A DNA stretch of 64,000 nucleotides from Sediminibacterium goheungense (GCF_004361915.1 NZ_SNWP01000010.1:692501-756500), one strand, 5' to 3'; shown: positions 1 to 9,475, numbered from the stretch's first letter. Numbers and translations are program-made. The notes: a model not told the origin generated them from the letters alone.

Positions 1-40
1 TATTTGAAGATTTTTCAAACTTTTTTTGCTGTCAAAATCG

Positions 41-104
41 CTGTAAGAACTACCGTTTTTTTCAAACGGACGGCAAAGATAAGAGCTTATTTTTTAGTAC
101 CAAA
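41..104 (-). promoter_or_regulatory. rrn-type leader unit C (promoter, hairpin, boxA-like)
   Basis: On the minus strand TTTG (104-101) is followed after exactly 19 bases by TATCTTTG (81-74), matching the Bacteroidota housekeeping promoter pattern. About five bases downstream a hairpin forms from CCGTTT and AAACGG (69-53). It is followed by TAGTTCTTACAG (52-41), which resembles a boxA antitermination element. The same arrangement recurs at 144-207 and 257-322. The transcript would run left, out of the window. Confidence 0.6.
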
Positions 105-143
105 TTTTATTTGATTTTTATTTTTTCAGACCCTCATTTATGC

Positions 144-207
144 TTCAATGAACTTCCGTTTTTGTTGAACGGGCGGCGAAGATAAGCGTGTATTTTTAAC
201 CACCAAA
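144..207 (-). promoter_or_regulatory. rrn-type leader unit B (promoter, hairpin, boxA-like)
   Basis: Second tandem unit: TTTG (207-204), 19-base spacer, TATCTTCG (184-177). A hairpin CCGTT/AACGG (172-156) follows, then AGTTCATTGAA (154-144). The hairpin loop differs from unit C while the stem is kept, so the structure seems to be conserved. The -7 element has one departure (TTCG for TTTG). Confidence 0.58.
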
Positions 208-256
208 TTTTATTTTAAAATTTCTGGTTTTTTTCTTGCCATTCACTGTAGCTGCC

Positions 257-322
257 TTCAAAGAACACCCTCTTTTTTCATAAGCGGGGTGCAAAGATAA
301 GCGTGAATTATTCCCTGCCAAA
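257..322 (-). promoter_or_regulatory. rrn-type leader unit A (promoter, hairpin, boxA-like)
   Basis: Third and most upstream unit: TTTG (322-319), 19-base spacer, TATCTTTG (299-292). A CACCC/GGGTG stem (291-266) follows and overlaps TGTTCTTTGAA (267-257), the best boxA-like match of the three. The stem sequence differs completely from units B and C but pairs in the same place, which supports a selected hairpin. Confidence 0.58.
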
Positions 323-386
323 TCTTTTTCAAAACTATTTTAGTGTGGAATCTTAAAACCCTTTGCTGCAAAGACTTTCAGCGGAT

Positions 387-420
387 AAAAAAAATGAAGA
401 CTTTTTTTTCATCGTCTTCA
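387..420 (-). terminator. intrinsic terminator after truA
   Basis: On the minus strand TGAAGAC (420-414) pairs with GTCTTCA (401-395) across a 12-base loop and is followed by eight T (394-387). It lies 46 bases past the truA stop and separates truA from the leftward promoter units. Confidence 0.85.
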
Positions 421-465
421 TCAGCTCTTTTTATTGGCATATAAACACATGAATCAATCAACCGG

Positions 466-1239
466 TTATTTATTTTCATCTATCACTTCCAATAGGCCAT
501 CAGGATATCTTACACGCATCAGATATAAACCATGCGCAGGTGTGGTGAAATCTGCCTTACTGCAATCTTTCGCTTCGATCACTTTTCGGAAAAGAATCTC
601 CGACTCTTCCAATGTATACTCGGTCCTCGCTATCCGTATCATCGTTCCCACAATACCCCTGATCATTCCCCGCAAAAAACGGTTGGAACTGATATGAAAC
701 GATATCTCCCCCGCCCCATGCTCGTGCCAAATGGCTGAACGGATCTTACAGTTGTAAGTATATACCTGGGTATTTCGCTTCGAAAAAGAAGTAAAATCCT
801 CATATTCCATCAGCACAACCGCTAATCTATGTAATACAACCTTGTTCAAAGGAAAAGGATATAACCAGCCCTTTTCTGTTAAAAAAGGATTTTTCTGCTT
901 GTAAATCAGGTACTTATACACCCTCTCCACAGCATCAAACCTGCAATGTGCAGCTTCATCTACCTTATATATACCCGTAACTGCGATATCTGCCGGTAAA
1001 ATGGCATTCAGGTTGTAACGGTGCTTCGCTGTAAGTTCAATAGCTGTATCGAAATGGAAAAAATTCTGTTCAGCATGCACGCCGGCATCCGTTCTGGAAG
1101 AACCCGTAAGCGTAAAATCGTCTCTGAACAATGTTTTCAACGCATGCGTAACCTGCGATTGTATGGTCTCCTGTCCATCCTGTATCTGAAAACCAGCATA
1201 TCGGCTTCCCTGGTAAGCTACTGACAGAAAATAACGCAT
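466..1239 (-). CDS. truA: tRNA pseudouridine(38-40) synthase TruA
   Basis: TruA converts uridines 38-40 in the anticodon arm of many tRNAs to pseudouridine. The 257-residue protein has the usual length. It carries the family's catalytic motif SSRTDAGVHA, with the nucleophilic aspartate at about residue 51, and the typical N-terminus YFLSVAYQGSRYAGFQ. Its start codon overlaps the stop of the upstream gene in a TGATG junction, so the two are probably translationally coupled. A strong intrinsic terminator follows the gene. Identification is firm; nothing unusual is seen. Confidence 0.96.
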   Translation of the reverse strand: MRYFLSVAYQGSRYAGFQIQDGQETIQSQVTHALKTLFRDDFTLTGSSRTDAGVHAEQNFFHFDTAIELTAKHRYNLNAILPADIAVTGIYKVDEAAHCRFDAVERVYKYLIYKQKNPFLTEKGWLYPFPLNKVVLHRLAVVLMEYEDFTSFSKRNTQVYTYNCKIRSAIWHEHGAGEISFHISSNRFLRGMIRGIVGTMIRIARTEYTLEESEILFRKVIEAKDCSKADFTTPAHGLYLMRVRYPDGLLEVIDENK

Positions 1240-2003
1240 CAGGGAGTTTTGAAGGTATGGTTAATGAAAGAAGGCAACATGGCAGCTGGGGCTGGCTGGC
1301 TTTTATAAGCAGGTATTTCCTGGTTTTTTCCATTTACCCGAGCCATACCCGGAGGTTTGATTACAGGCACATAAAGAATCACCGTATCATTCTTAGGCAC
1401 GCCATTCACCACAAAAACCATATCAACGCCCTCAGGTGATGACTTATCATAGATTTTCTGCACCAGTGGTAACTGGTTTTTCTTTTTAGGAGCCAAGGGC
1501 TGTTCTGCCACCGTAATCACTTTAGCGATGGTATCGGCAGGCTTTACCGGGTTTTGAAGAGGAAGCTGTGGTATTTCTTTCGCCTTTACATCGGCTACAG
1601 GCTCTTCTTCCTTTTTTACCTGAGGTTTGGGCAATACAGCAATGGTTTTTCCCTTTTGTTGTGAAAAATCAACGAGGTTAAATAAGCTCCAGGTATTATC
1701 AAGTTCCTGCTTAAGAGAAAAGCCCAGATCCTTCCCCTCCACACTTATCTCATACTGTTGTTCTTCTTCCGATTGGGCAAAACCTATATGAATCTCATAT
1801 TTACCATCTGTCAGTTTAGGAATCAGTAAATAACCACTGGCATTTGAACTAAGGGTACTACCCATAATGCGCAGATAGAAGGGGCGGTTATTTTCTGTCT
1901 GAAAAAAAAGATAATGGGTAGCCTGCGCCGACACCGTTTCTAAACCCATTAAGAGTAGGCCTGCGATGCATAAATAAGTCAGTAATGATTTCCCTACCTT
2001 CAT
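1239..2003 (-). CDS. exported protein of unknown function upstream of truA
   Basis: A 254-residue protein with a clear N-terminal signal peptide (hydrophobic stretch about residues 8-22, ending VSAQA). It should reach the periplasm or outer membrane. Residues 27-120 look like a folded beta-rich domain. Residues 125-175 are rich in Pro, Lys and Glu and look like a linker, followed by a C-terminal part ending in a Pro/Ala-rich tail. No catalytic motif was recognised. It is co-transcribed with truA and overlaps its start by one base. It resembles conserved Bacteroidota proteins of unknown role; no function is assigned. Confidence 0.8.
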   Translation of the reverse strand: MKVGKSLLTYLCIAGLLLMGLETVSAQATHYLFFQTENNRPFYLRIMGSTLSSNASGYLLIPKLTDGKYEIHIGFAQSEEEQQYEISVEGKDLGFSLKQELDNTWSLFNLVDFSQQKGKTIAVLPKPQVKKEEEPVADVKAKEIPQLPLQNPVKPADTIAKVITVAEQPLAPKKKNQLPLVQKIYDKSSPEGVDMVFVVNGVPKNDTVILYVPVIKPPGMARVNGKNQEIPAYKSQPAPAAMLPSFINHTFKTP

Positions 2004-2211
2004 ATCAACAAAATTACAGTTTTAATCTGCTCTTGCTACTTAAGTGCATAACCCATCCAACCATTAATAAAATTCTAACATTCTGCGTGTATTACAGGTT
2101 TATCTTTAGACCTCTAAAACACAAGCATGAAATGTGCAGGAATACATATTCCTATCGCCCGGAATATTTACCAGCGAATTCCATGTGACCAAAATCACTA
2201 AAAATCAACGC

Positions 2212-4674
2212 ATGAAAAGATTATTGTTACTGCTTGCCTTCTTCCCCGCTATTTTGAAGGCCCAGACAACCGGTGCCGATGACTGGAAAAAAGTTTACCG
2301 GTCATTTGCCACTAAAGTGAATGATGTCGTTCACACCAGATTAGATGCAAAATTCGATTATGACAAGTCTTACCTCAATGGTAAGGTATGGATTACGCTG
2401 GAACCTCATTTCTACAGTACCGACTCCCTCCAGCTTGATGCAAAAGGAATGAATATTCACCAGGTAGCGATTGTAAAAGCCGGTAAAAATATTCCTTTGA
2501 AATATGGATATGACAGCCTCTTCCTGAATATCCAATTAGACAAAAGCTATAAAAAAGGTGAACGATACACAGTTTATATTGATTATACCGCTAAACCCAA
2601 TGAATTTAAAGCTGCCGGTAGCGCTGCCATTACAGATGCTAAAGGCTTATACTTTATAAATCCAAAAGGTGAGGAAAAAGATAAACCCACACAGATCTGG
2701 ACGCAGGGCGAAACAGAAGCCACGTCTGTATGGGTACCTACCATCGACAGACCGAATCAGAAATCAACACAGTTGTTTAACCTCACGGTTCCCAAAAAAT
2801 ATGTATCACTGTCAAACGGCAAGTTGATTGCACAGAAATTAAATACAGATGGAACCCGTACAGATACCTGGTCGATGGACCAGCCGCATGCTCCTTATTT
2901 ATTTTTCATGGGCATTGGTGATTATGCGGTAGTAAAAGATTCCTATAAAGGAAAAGAAGTGAGTTATTATGTAGAGAAAGAATACGAAAAAGTGGCCCGT
3001 AAAATTTTTGGTGACACACCTGAAATGATGGCTTTCTTCTCTAAAAAACTAGGTGTTGAATATCCATGGGTGAAATACAGCCAGATGACTGCCCGTGATT
3101 ATGTGAGTGGTGCCATGGAAAATACCACCGCCACCCTTCACCAGGAGAGTGCACAACAGGATGCACGCGAACTGGTGGATGGTAATGGATGGGAGTCTAC
3201 CATTGCCCATGAGTTATTTCACCAATGGTTTGGTGATCTTGTTACCGCTGAAAGCTGGAGCAATCTTACGGTGAATGAAAGCTTTGCCGACTATAGCCAG
3301 TATTTATGGGCTGAGTACAAGCATGGTAAAGATGAAGCCATGTTTGAAAACTTTAACCAGATGCGCGGATATATAGGCAGCGGTCAGCAGGCACGCGACC
3401 TGGTTCGTTTCTACTACAAGGATAAAGAAGACATGTTTGATGCCATCAGCTACAACAAAGGTGGCCGCATATTACACATGTTGCGGAACCTGGTTGGTGA
3501 TGATGCTTTCTTTGCCTCACTGAATAAATATCTTACCACCCATAAATTCGGCAACGGTAATGCACACAAACTACGCCTTGCTTTTGAAGAAGTAACCGGC
3601 AAAGACCTGAACTGGTTCTTTAATCAGTGGTACTTTGGCAATGGTCATCCCCGCATCGATATCAGTTATCAATACAATACAGAAAAGCAGGTAGCGAGTG
3701 TGATCATCAAACAAATTCAGGCCGGTGATAAAATTTTCAGGCTGCCTTTCACCATTGATATCTGGCATGGCAATGAAAAAAAGAGAGAGATGGTATGGAT
3801 GGAAAACAAAGCAGACACTTTCAACTTCAGCGTAAAATCTAAGCCTGACCAGATTAATGTTGATGCAGACAAATATTTACTGGTTGATAAAAAAGATAAT
3901 AAGAACCTCGCTGAATTTATTCATCAGTTTAAACACGCAGGTAACTATCTCGACAGAAGGGAAGCCGTTGCATTTGCGGGTAACAATCTAAAAGAGCCTG
4001 CTGCTGTTCAATTATTGATGGATGCATTAAATGATCCTTACTTCCGCATCCGTTCACTTGCCATTACCAATCTGGCCAAAGTAACACCTGATGATGCATT
4101 GATTGCCAAAATGGAATCAATTGCTAAAAATGATCCTAAAAGAACGGTGAAAGCAGAAGCCATCGATTTTCTTGCCAAACTGAAAAAAGAGAGCTACAGC
4201 TCATTGTTTATGCAGGCAACAAAAGATTCTTCCTATACATTGGCAGGTGCCGGTTTGGAAGCACTTTCTGAGATAGACAGTGCGGCTGCACTTACACTGG
4301 CCAAAGAGCTTAGCAAGTCTCCTTCCAAAGGAAGATTGAACGAAGCGATTTCTGGCATTATGATTACCTATGGCGATGAAACGGCTTTTCCGATCGTATC
4401 AGATAGTTATGAAAAAATGCCGCTGACTTTTGCAAAAGTGCAGATGAGTGCTACTTATGCCGCATTTGCAGCCAAACTCACTAAGATGGATGAGTTTACA
4501 AAAGCCGTGGATGCTATTTTTGCTTTCAGGGATATGATTCCTCCTTCTGCCCGTGCCCAAACTGATCCAACCATTCTGGGTGCACTTAAATCATTGGCTA
4601 CTGCCAAAGAAGCGGCCGGTGCAAAACAAATGGCCGATTATGTGCGAAATAAGTTACCGGAAGAGAAGAAGTAG
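2212..4674 (+). CDS. M1 family zinc metallopeptidase (aminopeptidase N-like)
   Basis: A secreted M1 (gluzincin) aminopeptidase of 820 residues. The substrate-binding GAMEN motif begins at residue 300. The zinc site HELFH is at 333-337, with its third ligand Glu at about 356 in NESFADY. After the catalytic core, residues from about 560 look like HEAT-type helical repeats. The start at 2212 is preferred over an in-frame ATG at 2134 because it gives a standard signal peptide (MKRLLLLLAFFPAILKAQ); the extra 26 residues would bury it. A hairpin terminator follows. M1 identity is certain; the substrate is not known. Confidence 0.93.
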   Translation: MKRLLLLLAFFPAILKAQTTGADDWKKVYRSFATKVNDVVHTRLDAKFDYDKSYLNGKVWITLEPHFYSTDSLQLDAKGMNIHQVAIVKAGKNIPLKYGYDSLFLNIQLDKSYKKGERYTVYIDYTAKPNEFKAAGSAAITDAKGLYFINPKGEEKDKPTQIWTQGETEATSVWVPTIDRPNQKSTQLFNLTVPKKYVSLSNGKLIAQKLNTDGTRTDTWSMDQPHAPYLFFMGIGDYAVVKDSYKGKEVSYYVEKEYEKVARKIFGDTPEMMAFFSKKLGVEYPWVKYSQMTARDYVSGAMENTTATLHQESAQQDARELVDGNGWESTIAHELFHQWFGDLVTAESWSNLTVNESFADYSQYLWAEYKHGKDEAMFENFNQMRGYIGSGQQARDLVRFYYKDKEDMFDAISYNKGGRILHMLRNLVGDDAFFASLNKYLTTHKFGNGNAHKLRLAFEEVTGKDLNWFFNQWYFGNGHPRIDISYQYNTEKQVASVIIKQIQAGDKIFRLPFTIDIWHGNEKKREMVWMENKADTFNFSVKSKPDQINVDADKYLLVDKKDNKNLAEFIHQFKHAGNYLDRREAVAFAGNNLKEPAAVQLLMDALNDPYFRIRSLAITNLAKVTPDDALIAKMESIAKNDPKRTVKAEAIDFLAKLKKESYSSLFMQATKDSSYTLAGAGLEALSEIDSAAALTLAKELSKSPSKGRLNEAISGIMITYGDETAFPIVSDSYEKMPLTFAKVQMSATYAAFAAKLTKMDEFTKAVDAIFAFRDMIPPSARAQTDPTILGALKSLATAKEAAGAKQMADYVRNKLPEEKK

Positions 4675-4842
4675 GAAATAAGGAATAAGAAATAAAGAAT
4701 ATGAAATAAGAAAATACATTTGCTTTTCCAACTACAACCAACAAAGAAGCCTCCTGCATGGGAGGCTTTCTTTATAGTAGAATAATTTTTTGAATCCTTA
4801 ATTTCCTGATTTTATATTTCTTATTCCTTATTTCTTATTTCA
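4675..4842. repeat. inverted word repeat (GGAATAAGAAATAA family)
   Basis: Two arms, 4675-4712 and 4803-4842, are built from degenerate copies of GGAATAAGAAATAA and its complement. They flank the hairpin terminator at 4743-4773 and fill the gap between two convergent genes. One of about ten similar intergenic repeats in the window. Confidence 0.7.
4743..4773 (+). terminator. intrinsic terminator, M1 peptidase gene
   Basis: AAGCCTCC (4747-4754) pairs with GGAGGCTT (4761-4768). An AAAG/CTTT extension lies across one bulge and a T-rich run follows. The minus strand is also T-rich past the stem, so it may serve the convergent TPM gene as well. Confidence 0.85.
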
Positions 4843-4849
4843 TTACTGC

Positions 4850-5641
4850 CTACCATCCACCACCGGCTCCGCCTCCACCACTGCTTCCACCTCCGAAACC
4901 GCCAAAGCCGCCGCCACCAAAGCCACCGCTTCCACCTCCCCAGCCGCCACCGCTGCTTCTTCTGCCGCCACCGAGTACAGACGACCAGAAGATGGCTTCT
5001 GCAATATCACCATATCCTTTTCGGCTTACCATACCACCTCCACGACCACCACCGCCGCCTCTTGCAACAATCATCAACACAACAAACAGTATCAATACAA
5101 ATGTGAGTATCGATTTTCCGGTAGTGCCGCCGTTGCTTTTCTTGTTACGTTTAATTTTATATTCACCCGCAGCTGCTTTACTCAGATCATTGATCGCATC
5201 ATCAATACCTCTGTAATAATTGCCTTCTTTAAAAGCCGGAACAATTTTATTACGATATATATCTGATGCAATGATATCAGGTATGGCACCTTCCAATCCA
5301 TAACCTACTTCAATCCAGACTTTTCTGTCTTCAATAGCTGCCAGTATTAATACCCCATTATTCTTTTCCTTACTACCAATACCCCATTCACGAAACAATT
5401 TGTTGGCATATTCCTGCACTTCATAACCATTCAGCGTAGGAATTAACACAACGGTAATCTGGTTAGAGGTGCTGTCGTCCAGTGCTACCAGTTTCTGCTC
5501 CAAAATATCCACCTGCTCTTTCGACAACACATTGGCTTTGTCGTTTACCAGTTTGGGCGGATTGGGTCTGGGCAATACTTCCTGTGCCTGTGTTGCCACA
5601 AAGCTCAGCAGCATGATCCATATGACGAATAATTTTTTCAT
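4850..5641 (-). CDS. TPM-domain membrane protein with Gly-rich tail (YgcG-like)
   Basis: A 263-residue protein: signal peptide (MKKLFVIWIMLLSFVATQAQ), a TPM (Psb32/YgcG-type) domain at about residues 35-165, one transmembrane segment near 185-200, then a long Gly/Ser-rich tail that is low-complexity and typical of the family. TPM domains face the periplasm; some family members act as acid phosphatases or in membrane-protein maintenance, but no biochemical role can be read here. The start at 5641 is preferred over 5668 because the signal peptide begins there. It is last in a lemA-TPM-TPM cluster, a common Bacteroidota arrangement. Confidence 0.88.
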   Translation of the reverse strand: MKKLFVIWIMLLSFVATQAQEVLPRPNPPKLVNDKANVLSKEQVDILEQKLVALDDSTSNQITVVLIPTLNGYEVQEYANKLFREWGIGSKEKNNGVLILAAIEDRKVWIEVGYGLEGAIPDIIASDIYRNKIVPAFKEGNYYRGIDDAINDLSKAAAGEYKIKRNKKSNGGTTGKSILTFVLILFVVLMIVARGGGGGRGGGMVSRKGYGDIAEAIFWSSVLGGGRRSSGGGWGGGSGGFGGGGFGGFGGGSSGGGGAGGGW

Positions 5642-5680
5642 GTAGTTATTGTTCAGGTGTCGTATCAAATGACACTGATT

Positions 5681-6142
5681 TTATTTACCAAATACAATAT
5701 CATCGGGCAACTCATTCTTATCTCCTTTTTTATCGTAAGGAAAATGATGGGCCAATGCTGCACCAATATCTTCAATAATCGTTGCCAGGCCCTCAGCATA
5801 ATGCTGCTGTCGGAATTCTGACAGCATTTTCTTCACTTCCTCATCCCAGAATGCACTACCTACTTTTCGGTGTATACCCTCATCCCCAAAAACAGCCAGT
5901 TGCCGGTCTTTCATAGCGATATATACCAACACACCGTTCCTTTCGGCTGTGGCATCCATCTTCAGATTGAAAAAAAGTTCCTGTGCGCGGTGTAATGGAT
6001 TTACATATGCACATTTGTTTTCAATAAAAATTCTCACTTCTCCACTGGTCTGTTGTTCGGCAGACTGAATGGCAGCTACAATTTTTTGTTTCTCTTCGTC
6101 TGAGAAATAACGTTCCGGCTTTTTTCTGAAGAGTCCGAACAT
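5681..6142 (-). CDS. TPM-domain protein without signal peptide
   Basis: A 153-residue TPM-domain protein that begins MFGLFRKKPERYF and has no signal peptide or membrane segment, so it is probably cytoplasmic or loosely membrane associated through its basic N-terminus. The TPM core (about residues 20-130) includes TSGEVRIFIE and NGVLVYIAMKDRQLAVFGD. It lies between lemA and the Gly-rich TPM gene on the same strand. The pairing of a secreted and a non-secreted TPM protein with LemA recurs in this phylum, which suggests one membrane-associated process of unknown nature. Confidence 0.85.
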   Translation of the reverse strand: MFGLFRKKPERYFSDEEKQKIVAAIQSAEQQTSGEVRIFIENKCAYVNPLHRAQELFFNLKMDATAERNGVLVYIAMKDRQLAVFGDEGIHRKVGSAFWDEEVKKMLSEFRQQHYAEGLATIIEDIGAALAHHFPYDKKGDKNELPDDIVFGK

Positions 6143-6158
6143 AGTCTGCTGATATTAA

Positions 6159-6226
6159 AAGCCACAGTGAGTAACAGTCTGAAGAAGTCATGATCAACTT
6201 CTTCTGCCGGAACAACACTGTGGCTT
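6159..6226. repeat. nested double hairpin between lemA and TPM gene
   Basis: Outer arms AAGCCACAGTG (6159-6169) and CACTGTGGCTT (6216-6226) are perfect 11-base complements. Inside them GAAGAAGT (6181-6188) pairs with ACTTCTTC (6197-6204). The structure nearly fills the gap between the two co-directional genes. There is no long T tract, so an mRNA-processing or stability element is more likely than a strong terminator. Confidence 0.7.
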
Positions 6227-6231
6227 ATGTA

Positions 6232-6822
6232 TTAAAATTTAACTTCCGGCGCTTTTTCGGCACCTGCATCGGCTTTAAAGCCTTCTTTTACTTTAAATCC
6301 GAACATACCTGCCAGAATATTCATCGGGAAAGAACGTGCTTTAATGTTATAGTCGGCCACTGCCTGGTTAAAATCGTTACGGGATACTTTGATCCTGTTT
6401 TCTGTACCCTCCAGCTGTGCCTGTAAGCCTCGGAAAGCATCATTGGCACGCAGATTAGGATAATTCTCAGTTACCATCAATAAGCGACCCAATGCCTGAG
6501 ACAGTTGCCCCTGTGCAGCCTGATACTGTTGTAGTTTTTCAGGTGACAGATCATTAGGATCTACTTTGATTTGTGTGGCACTGGCTCTCGCATTAATCAC
6601 ATTTTGTAAGGTAGTCTGCTCAAAATTAGCTTCTCCCTTTACCGTATTTACCAGATTCGGGATCAGGTCTGCACGGCGCTGATAATCGCTTTCAACGTTT
6701 GCCCATGCTTTTTTCACCACTTCATCCTGTTTTACCAGACCATTATATCCATTGCACCCACATCCACCTAAAACAAGGACCAATGCAGCAATGACAATTA
6801 AGGTTAGATTTTTTGTACTCAT
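6232..6822 (-). CDS. lemA: LemA family protein
   Basis: A 196-residue LemA-family protein. An N-terminal hydrophobic segment (residues 6-20) ends in LGGCG, which reads as a lipoprotein signal or a membrane anchor. The rest is the helical LemA domain, with the conserved YNGLVKQDEVVKKAWANVE and RADLIPNLVNTVKG stretches. LemA proteins are membrane-anchored with the bulk outside the cytoplasm; their molecular function is unresolved. It is the first gene of the lemA-TPM-TPM cluster. Confidence 0.93.
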   Translation of the reverse strand: MSTKNLTLIVIAALVLVLGGCGCNGYNGLVKQDEVVKKAWANVESDYQRRADLIPNLVNTVKGEANFEQTTLQNVINARASATQIKVDPNDLSPEKLQQYQAAQGQLSQALGRLLMVTENYPNLRANDAFRGLQAQLEGTENRIKVSRNDFNQAVADYNIKARSFPMNILAGMFGFKVKEGFKADAGAEKAPEVKF

Positions 6823-6907
6823 GTTGACTTGATTTTTATGAAATTAGTTATTTAAATGCTGTTTTATAGTATTAGTAGCAGGATTGTGCAAAACATTACA
6901 TAAAGCT

Positions 6908-7022
6908 AATGGCTTATGGTTCATAGCGTATAGCTGGTAGGTAATAGCATATGGGTTATAAGCTATCACTATTTAGCTGATTATAAGCCATATGCTATGA
7001 ACCATAGGCCATACGCCATATG
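6908..7022. repeat. inverted word repeat (GGTTCATAGC family)
   Basis: Arms about 6908-6962 and 6976-7022 consist of degenerate words such as CTTATGGTTCATAGC and their complements. It fills the gap between the pgk 3' end and the lemA promoter region. The same word family returns at 26223-26334. Confidence 0.7.
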
Positions 7023-7029
7023 CAAAAAG

Positions 7030-8223
7030 CTATTTCACCGCCGCAATCCCCGGCAATTCCTTGCCTTCAAAATACTCCAGCATGGCGCCGCCGCCGGTGG
7101 ATACGTAGCTGACTTTATCAGCAAAACCGAATTGGTTTACGGCTGCCACACTATCGCCCCCGCCTACCAATGAAAAAGCGCCGTTGGCTGTGGCTTCCGC
7201 AACCGCTATTGCGATGGCTTTGGTTCCGTGCTGAAATTTTTCCATCTCAAATACGCCCATGGGACCGTTCCAGAGAATGGTTTTGGAACGTTTGATGCAA
7301 TTTGTGAACTGATCACAGGCACTGGCGCCGATATCCAATCCCATCCAGCCATCCGGAATATGGTTGCTGGGTGCGGTGGATGTATTCGCATCTGCAGCAA
7401 ATTTGTCGGCAATAATAGAATCGGATGGCAGGTGAATACACACACCTTTCTCTTCAGCTTTTTTTAGTAAGGCAACCGCTGTATCCAGACGGTCATCTTC
7501 ACACAATGAGTTTCCGATGGTTCCTCCCTGTGCCTTCATAAAAGTATATGCCATACCACCACCGATAATAATATCTGTAGCCCTTTCCAGCAGGTTTTCG
7601 ATGATCAGAATCTTATCGCTGACTTTGGCACCACCGATGATAGCTGTAAAGGGTTTCTCTGCCGAATGCATTACTTTTTCCGCACTGGCTACTTCACCAT
7701 CCATCACGGTACCGAACATTCTTTTATCTGTCTGGAAAAACTGTGCAATAACTGCAGTAGAAGCGTGCGCACGGTGTGCTGTGCCAAATGCATCGTTTAC
7801 ATATACATCGCCCAGCTTACTCAACTTTTCTGCAAAAGCAATATCACCTTTCTCTTCTTCCTTATAAAAACGAAGGTTCTCCAGTAATAATACCTGACGG
7901 GGTTGTAATGCCGCTGCCTGGGTGGCTGCTGTTGCTCCGATACAATCATCCGCAAACAATACTTCTGCACCACCCAACAGTTGAGACAAATGCTGAACGA
8001 GGTGTTTCAGTGAATATTTTTCTGTTGGACCTTCTTTAGGTCTGCCGAGATGACTCATGAGGATCACACTACCGCCATCACCCAGAATTTTCTGAATGGT
8101 GGGAATGGTGGCGCGCATACGTGTATCATCTGTTATTTCATAAGCTGCATTCAAGGGCACATTAAAATCTACCCGGATCAATGCTTTCTGATTGCTGAAG
8201 TTATGGTTGAGAAATTTGCTCAT
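7030..8223 (-). CDS. pgk: phosphoglycerate kinase
   Basis: Glycolytic kinase interconverting 1,3-bisphosphoglycerate plus ADP and 3-phosphoglycerate plus ATP in the cytoplasm. The 397 residues match the family length. The N-terminal substrate-binding motif RVDFNVP, the SHLGRP loop, and the C-terminal nucleotide-binding GGGDSVAAV are all present. It lies downstream of gapA on the same strand, separated by a word-type inverted repeat, so the two consecutive glycolytic enzymes are probably co-expressed. Confidence 0.97.
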   Translation of the reverse strand: MSKFLNHNFSNQKALIRVDFNVPLNAAYEITDDTRMRATIPTIQKILGDGGSVILMSHLGRPKEGPTEKYSLKHLVQHLSQLLGGAEVLFADDCIGATAATQAAALQPRQVLLLENLRFYKEEEKGDIAFAEKLSKLGDVYVNDAFGTAHRAHASTAVIAQFFQTDKRMFGTVMDGEVASAEKVMHSAEKPFTAIIGGAKVSDKILIIENLLERATDIIIGGGMAYTFMKAQGGTIGNSLCEDDRLDTAVALLKKAEEKGVCIHLPSDSIIADKFAADANTSTAPSNHIPDGWMGLDIGASACDQFTNCIKRSKTILWNGPMGVFEMEKFQHGTKAIAIAVAEATANGAFSLVGGGDSVAAVNQFGFADKVSYVSTGGGAMLEYFEGKELPGIAAVK

Positions 8224-8225
8224 TT

Positions 8226-8344
8226 TATTAATTTGGAAATTTGAAGATTTGGAAATTTGGAAATAATTAAAAAAAGAAATGTGGCAAATGAATAGTGTTT
8301 CTCACATTTTCAAATTGCCACATTTCCAAATTTCCAAATTGATT
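8226..8344. repeat. inverted word repeat (TTTGGAAATTTG family)
   Basis: Arms 8228-8266 and 8307-8344 are built from TTTGGAAATTTGG-like words and complements (CCAAATTTCCAAATT). It occupies the gapA-pgk gap. A related family lies at 36548-36672. Confidence 0.72.
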
Positions 8345-8345
8345 A

Positions 8346-9359
8346 TTATTTAGATATCAATCCTGCAAAATATTTTACGGTTCTTACCAGTTGGCTTACG
8401 TAACTCATTTCGTTATCGTACCAGCTTACTGTTTTTACCAGCTGGCTGTCGCCTACGGTCATTACTTTGGTTTGTGTGGCATCGAATAGTGAACCATAGT
8501 GAATACCGATGATATCAGAGCTTACAATTTCATCTTCCGTATAGCCGAAGCTTTCATTACTGGCTGCTTTCATGGCTGTATTGATTTCTTCTGCCGTTAC
8601 TTTTTTATTCAGGATCACTGCCAGTTCGGTTAATGAACCGGTGATGGTAGGTACACGCTGTGCGCCGCCATCCAGTTTACCTTTCAATTCAGGTAATACC
8701 AGACCAATGGCTTTTGCTGCACCTGTGCTGTTGGGCACAATATTGGCGGCGGCAGCTCTTGCTCTGCGCAGATCACCTTTCGGATGCGGTGCATCGAGGG
8801 TATTCTGGTCGTTGGTATACGCATGGATGGTTGTCATGATACCGGTGGCAATGCCAAAATTATCGTTCAGTACCTTGGCCATGGGTGCCAGACAGTTGGT
8901 TGTACATGATGCACATGAAATGATGGTTTCGCTACCATCCAGAATATTGTGGTTTACATTGAATACCACTGTTTTGAGGTCGCCGGTTGCGGGTGCTGAA
9001 ATAACTACACGCTTGGCGCCGGCTTTAATATGTGCTTCTGCTTTTTCTTTATCAGTGAAGAAACCGGTTGATTCGATCACTACATCTACACCATGTGCTC
9101 CCCAGGGAATCTGTGAAGGATCTTTCTGCGCATAAATTTTCACGGTTTCGCCATTTACAACGATGGCATCATCGGTAGAAGTAACAGTAGCGTCGAAACG
9201 GCCCTGTGCGCTATCGTATTTCAGGAGGTGTGCTAATACTTTAGGACTGGTCAGATCATTGATCGCTACTACATCAATACCTTCCATATTGTAGATCTGA
9301 CGAAACACCAAACGGCCGATACGTCCGAAACCGTTGATGGCAACTTTAACTGTACTCAT
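8346..9359 (-). CDS. gapA: type I glyceraldehyde-3-phosphate dehydrogenase
   Basis: NAD-dependent GAPDH of 337 residues, cytoplasmic, making 1,3-bisphosphoglycerate for Pgk. The Rossmann motif NGFGRIGR is at residues 9-16. The catalytic cysteine is C152 in [12 protein letters not shown], and the WYDNE motif lies near the C-terminus. A -7-like element TAAATTTG lies on the minus strand at 9402-9395, about 35 bases before the start, with no convincing -33 element. First gene of the gapA-pgk pair. Confidence 0.97.
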   Translation of the reverse strand: MSTVKVAINGFGRIGRLVFRQIYNMEGIDVVAINDLTSPKVLAHLLKYDSAQGRFDATVTSTDDAIVVNGETVKIYAQKDPSQIPWGAHGVDVVIESTGFFTDKEKAEAHIKAGAKRVVISAPATGDLKTVVFNVNHNILDGSETIISCASCTTNCLAPMAKVLNDNFGIATGIMTTIHAYTNDQNTLDAPHPKGDLRRARAAAANIVPNSTGAAKAIGLVLPELKGKLDGGAQRVPTITGSLTELAVILNKKVTAEEINTAMKAASNESFGYTEDEIVSSDIIGIHYGSLFDATQTKVMTVGDSQLVKTVSWYDNEMSYVSQLVRTVKYFAGLISK

Positions 9360-9475
9360 TTGTTTTTGTTTTAGGTATATGGCTTAAAGAGTGGCAAATT
9401 TACATGGATTGGGAGGAAAAATGAGGATATTTTTTGAGGGATATGATTTGTTAGTTTCTACAGATAAATACTCCA

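Noticed and set aside
4861-4990. Glycine-codon repeats in the TPM gene as a tandem DNA repeat
   Set aside because: Low-complexity coding sequence for the Gly-rich tail typical of this family.
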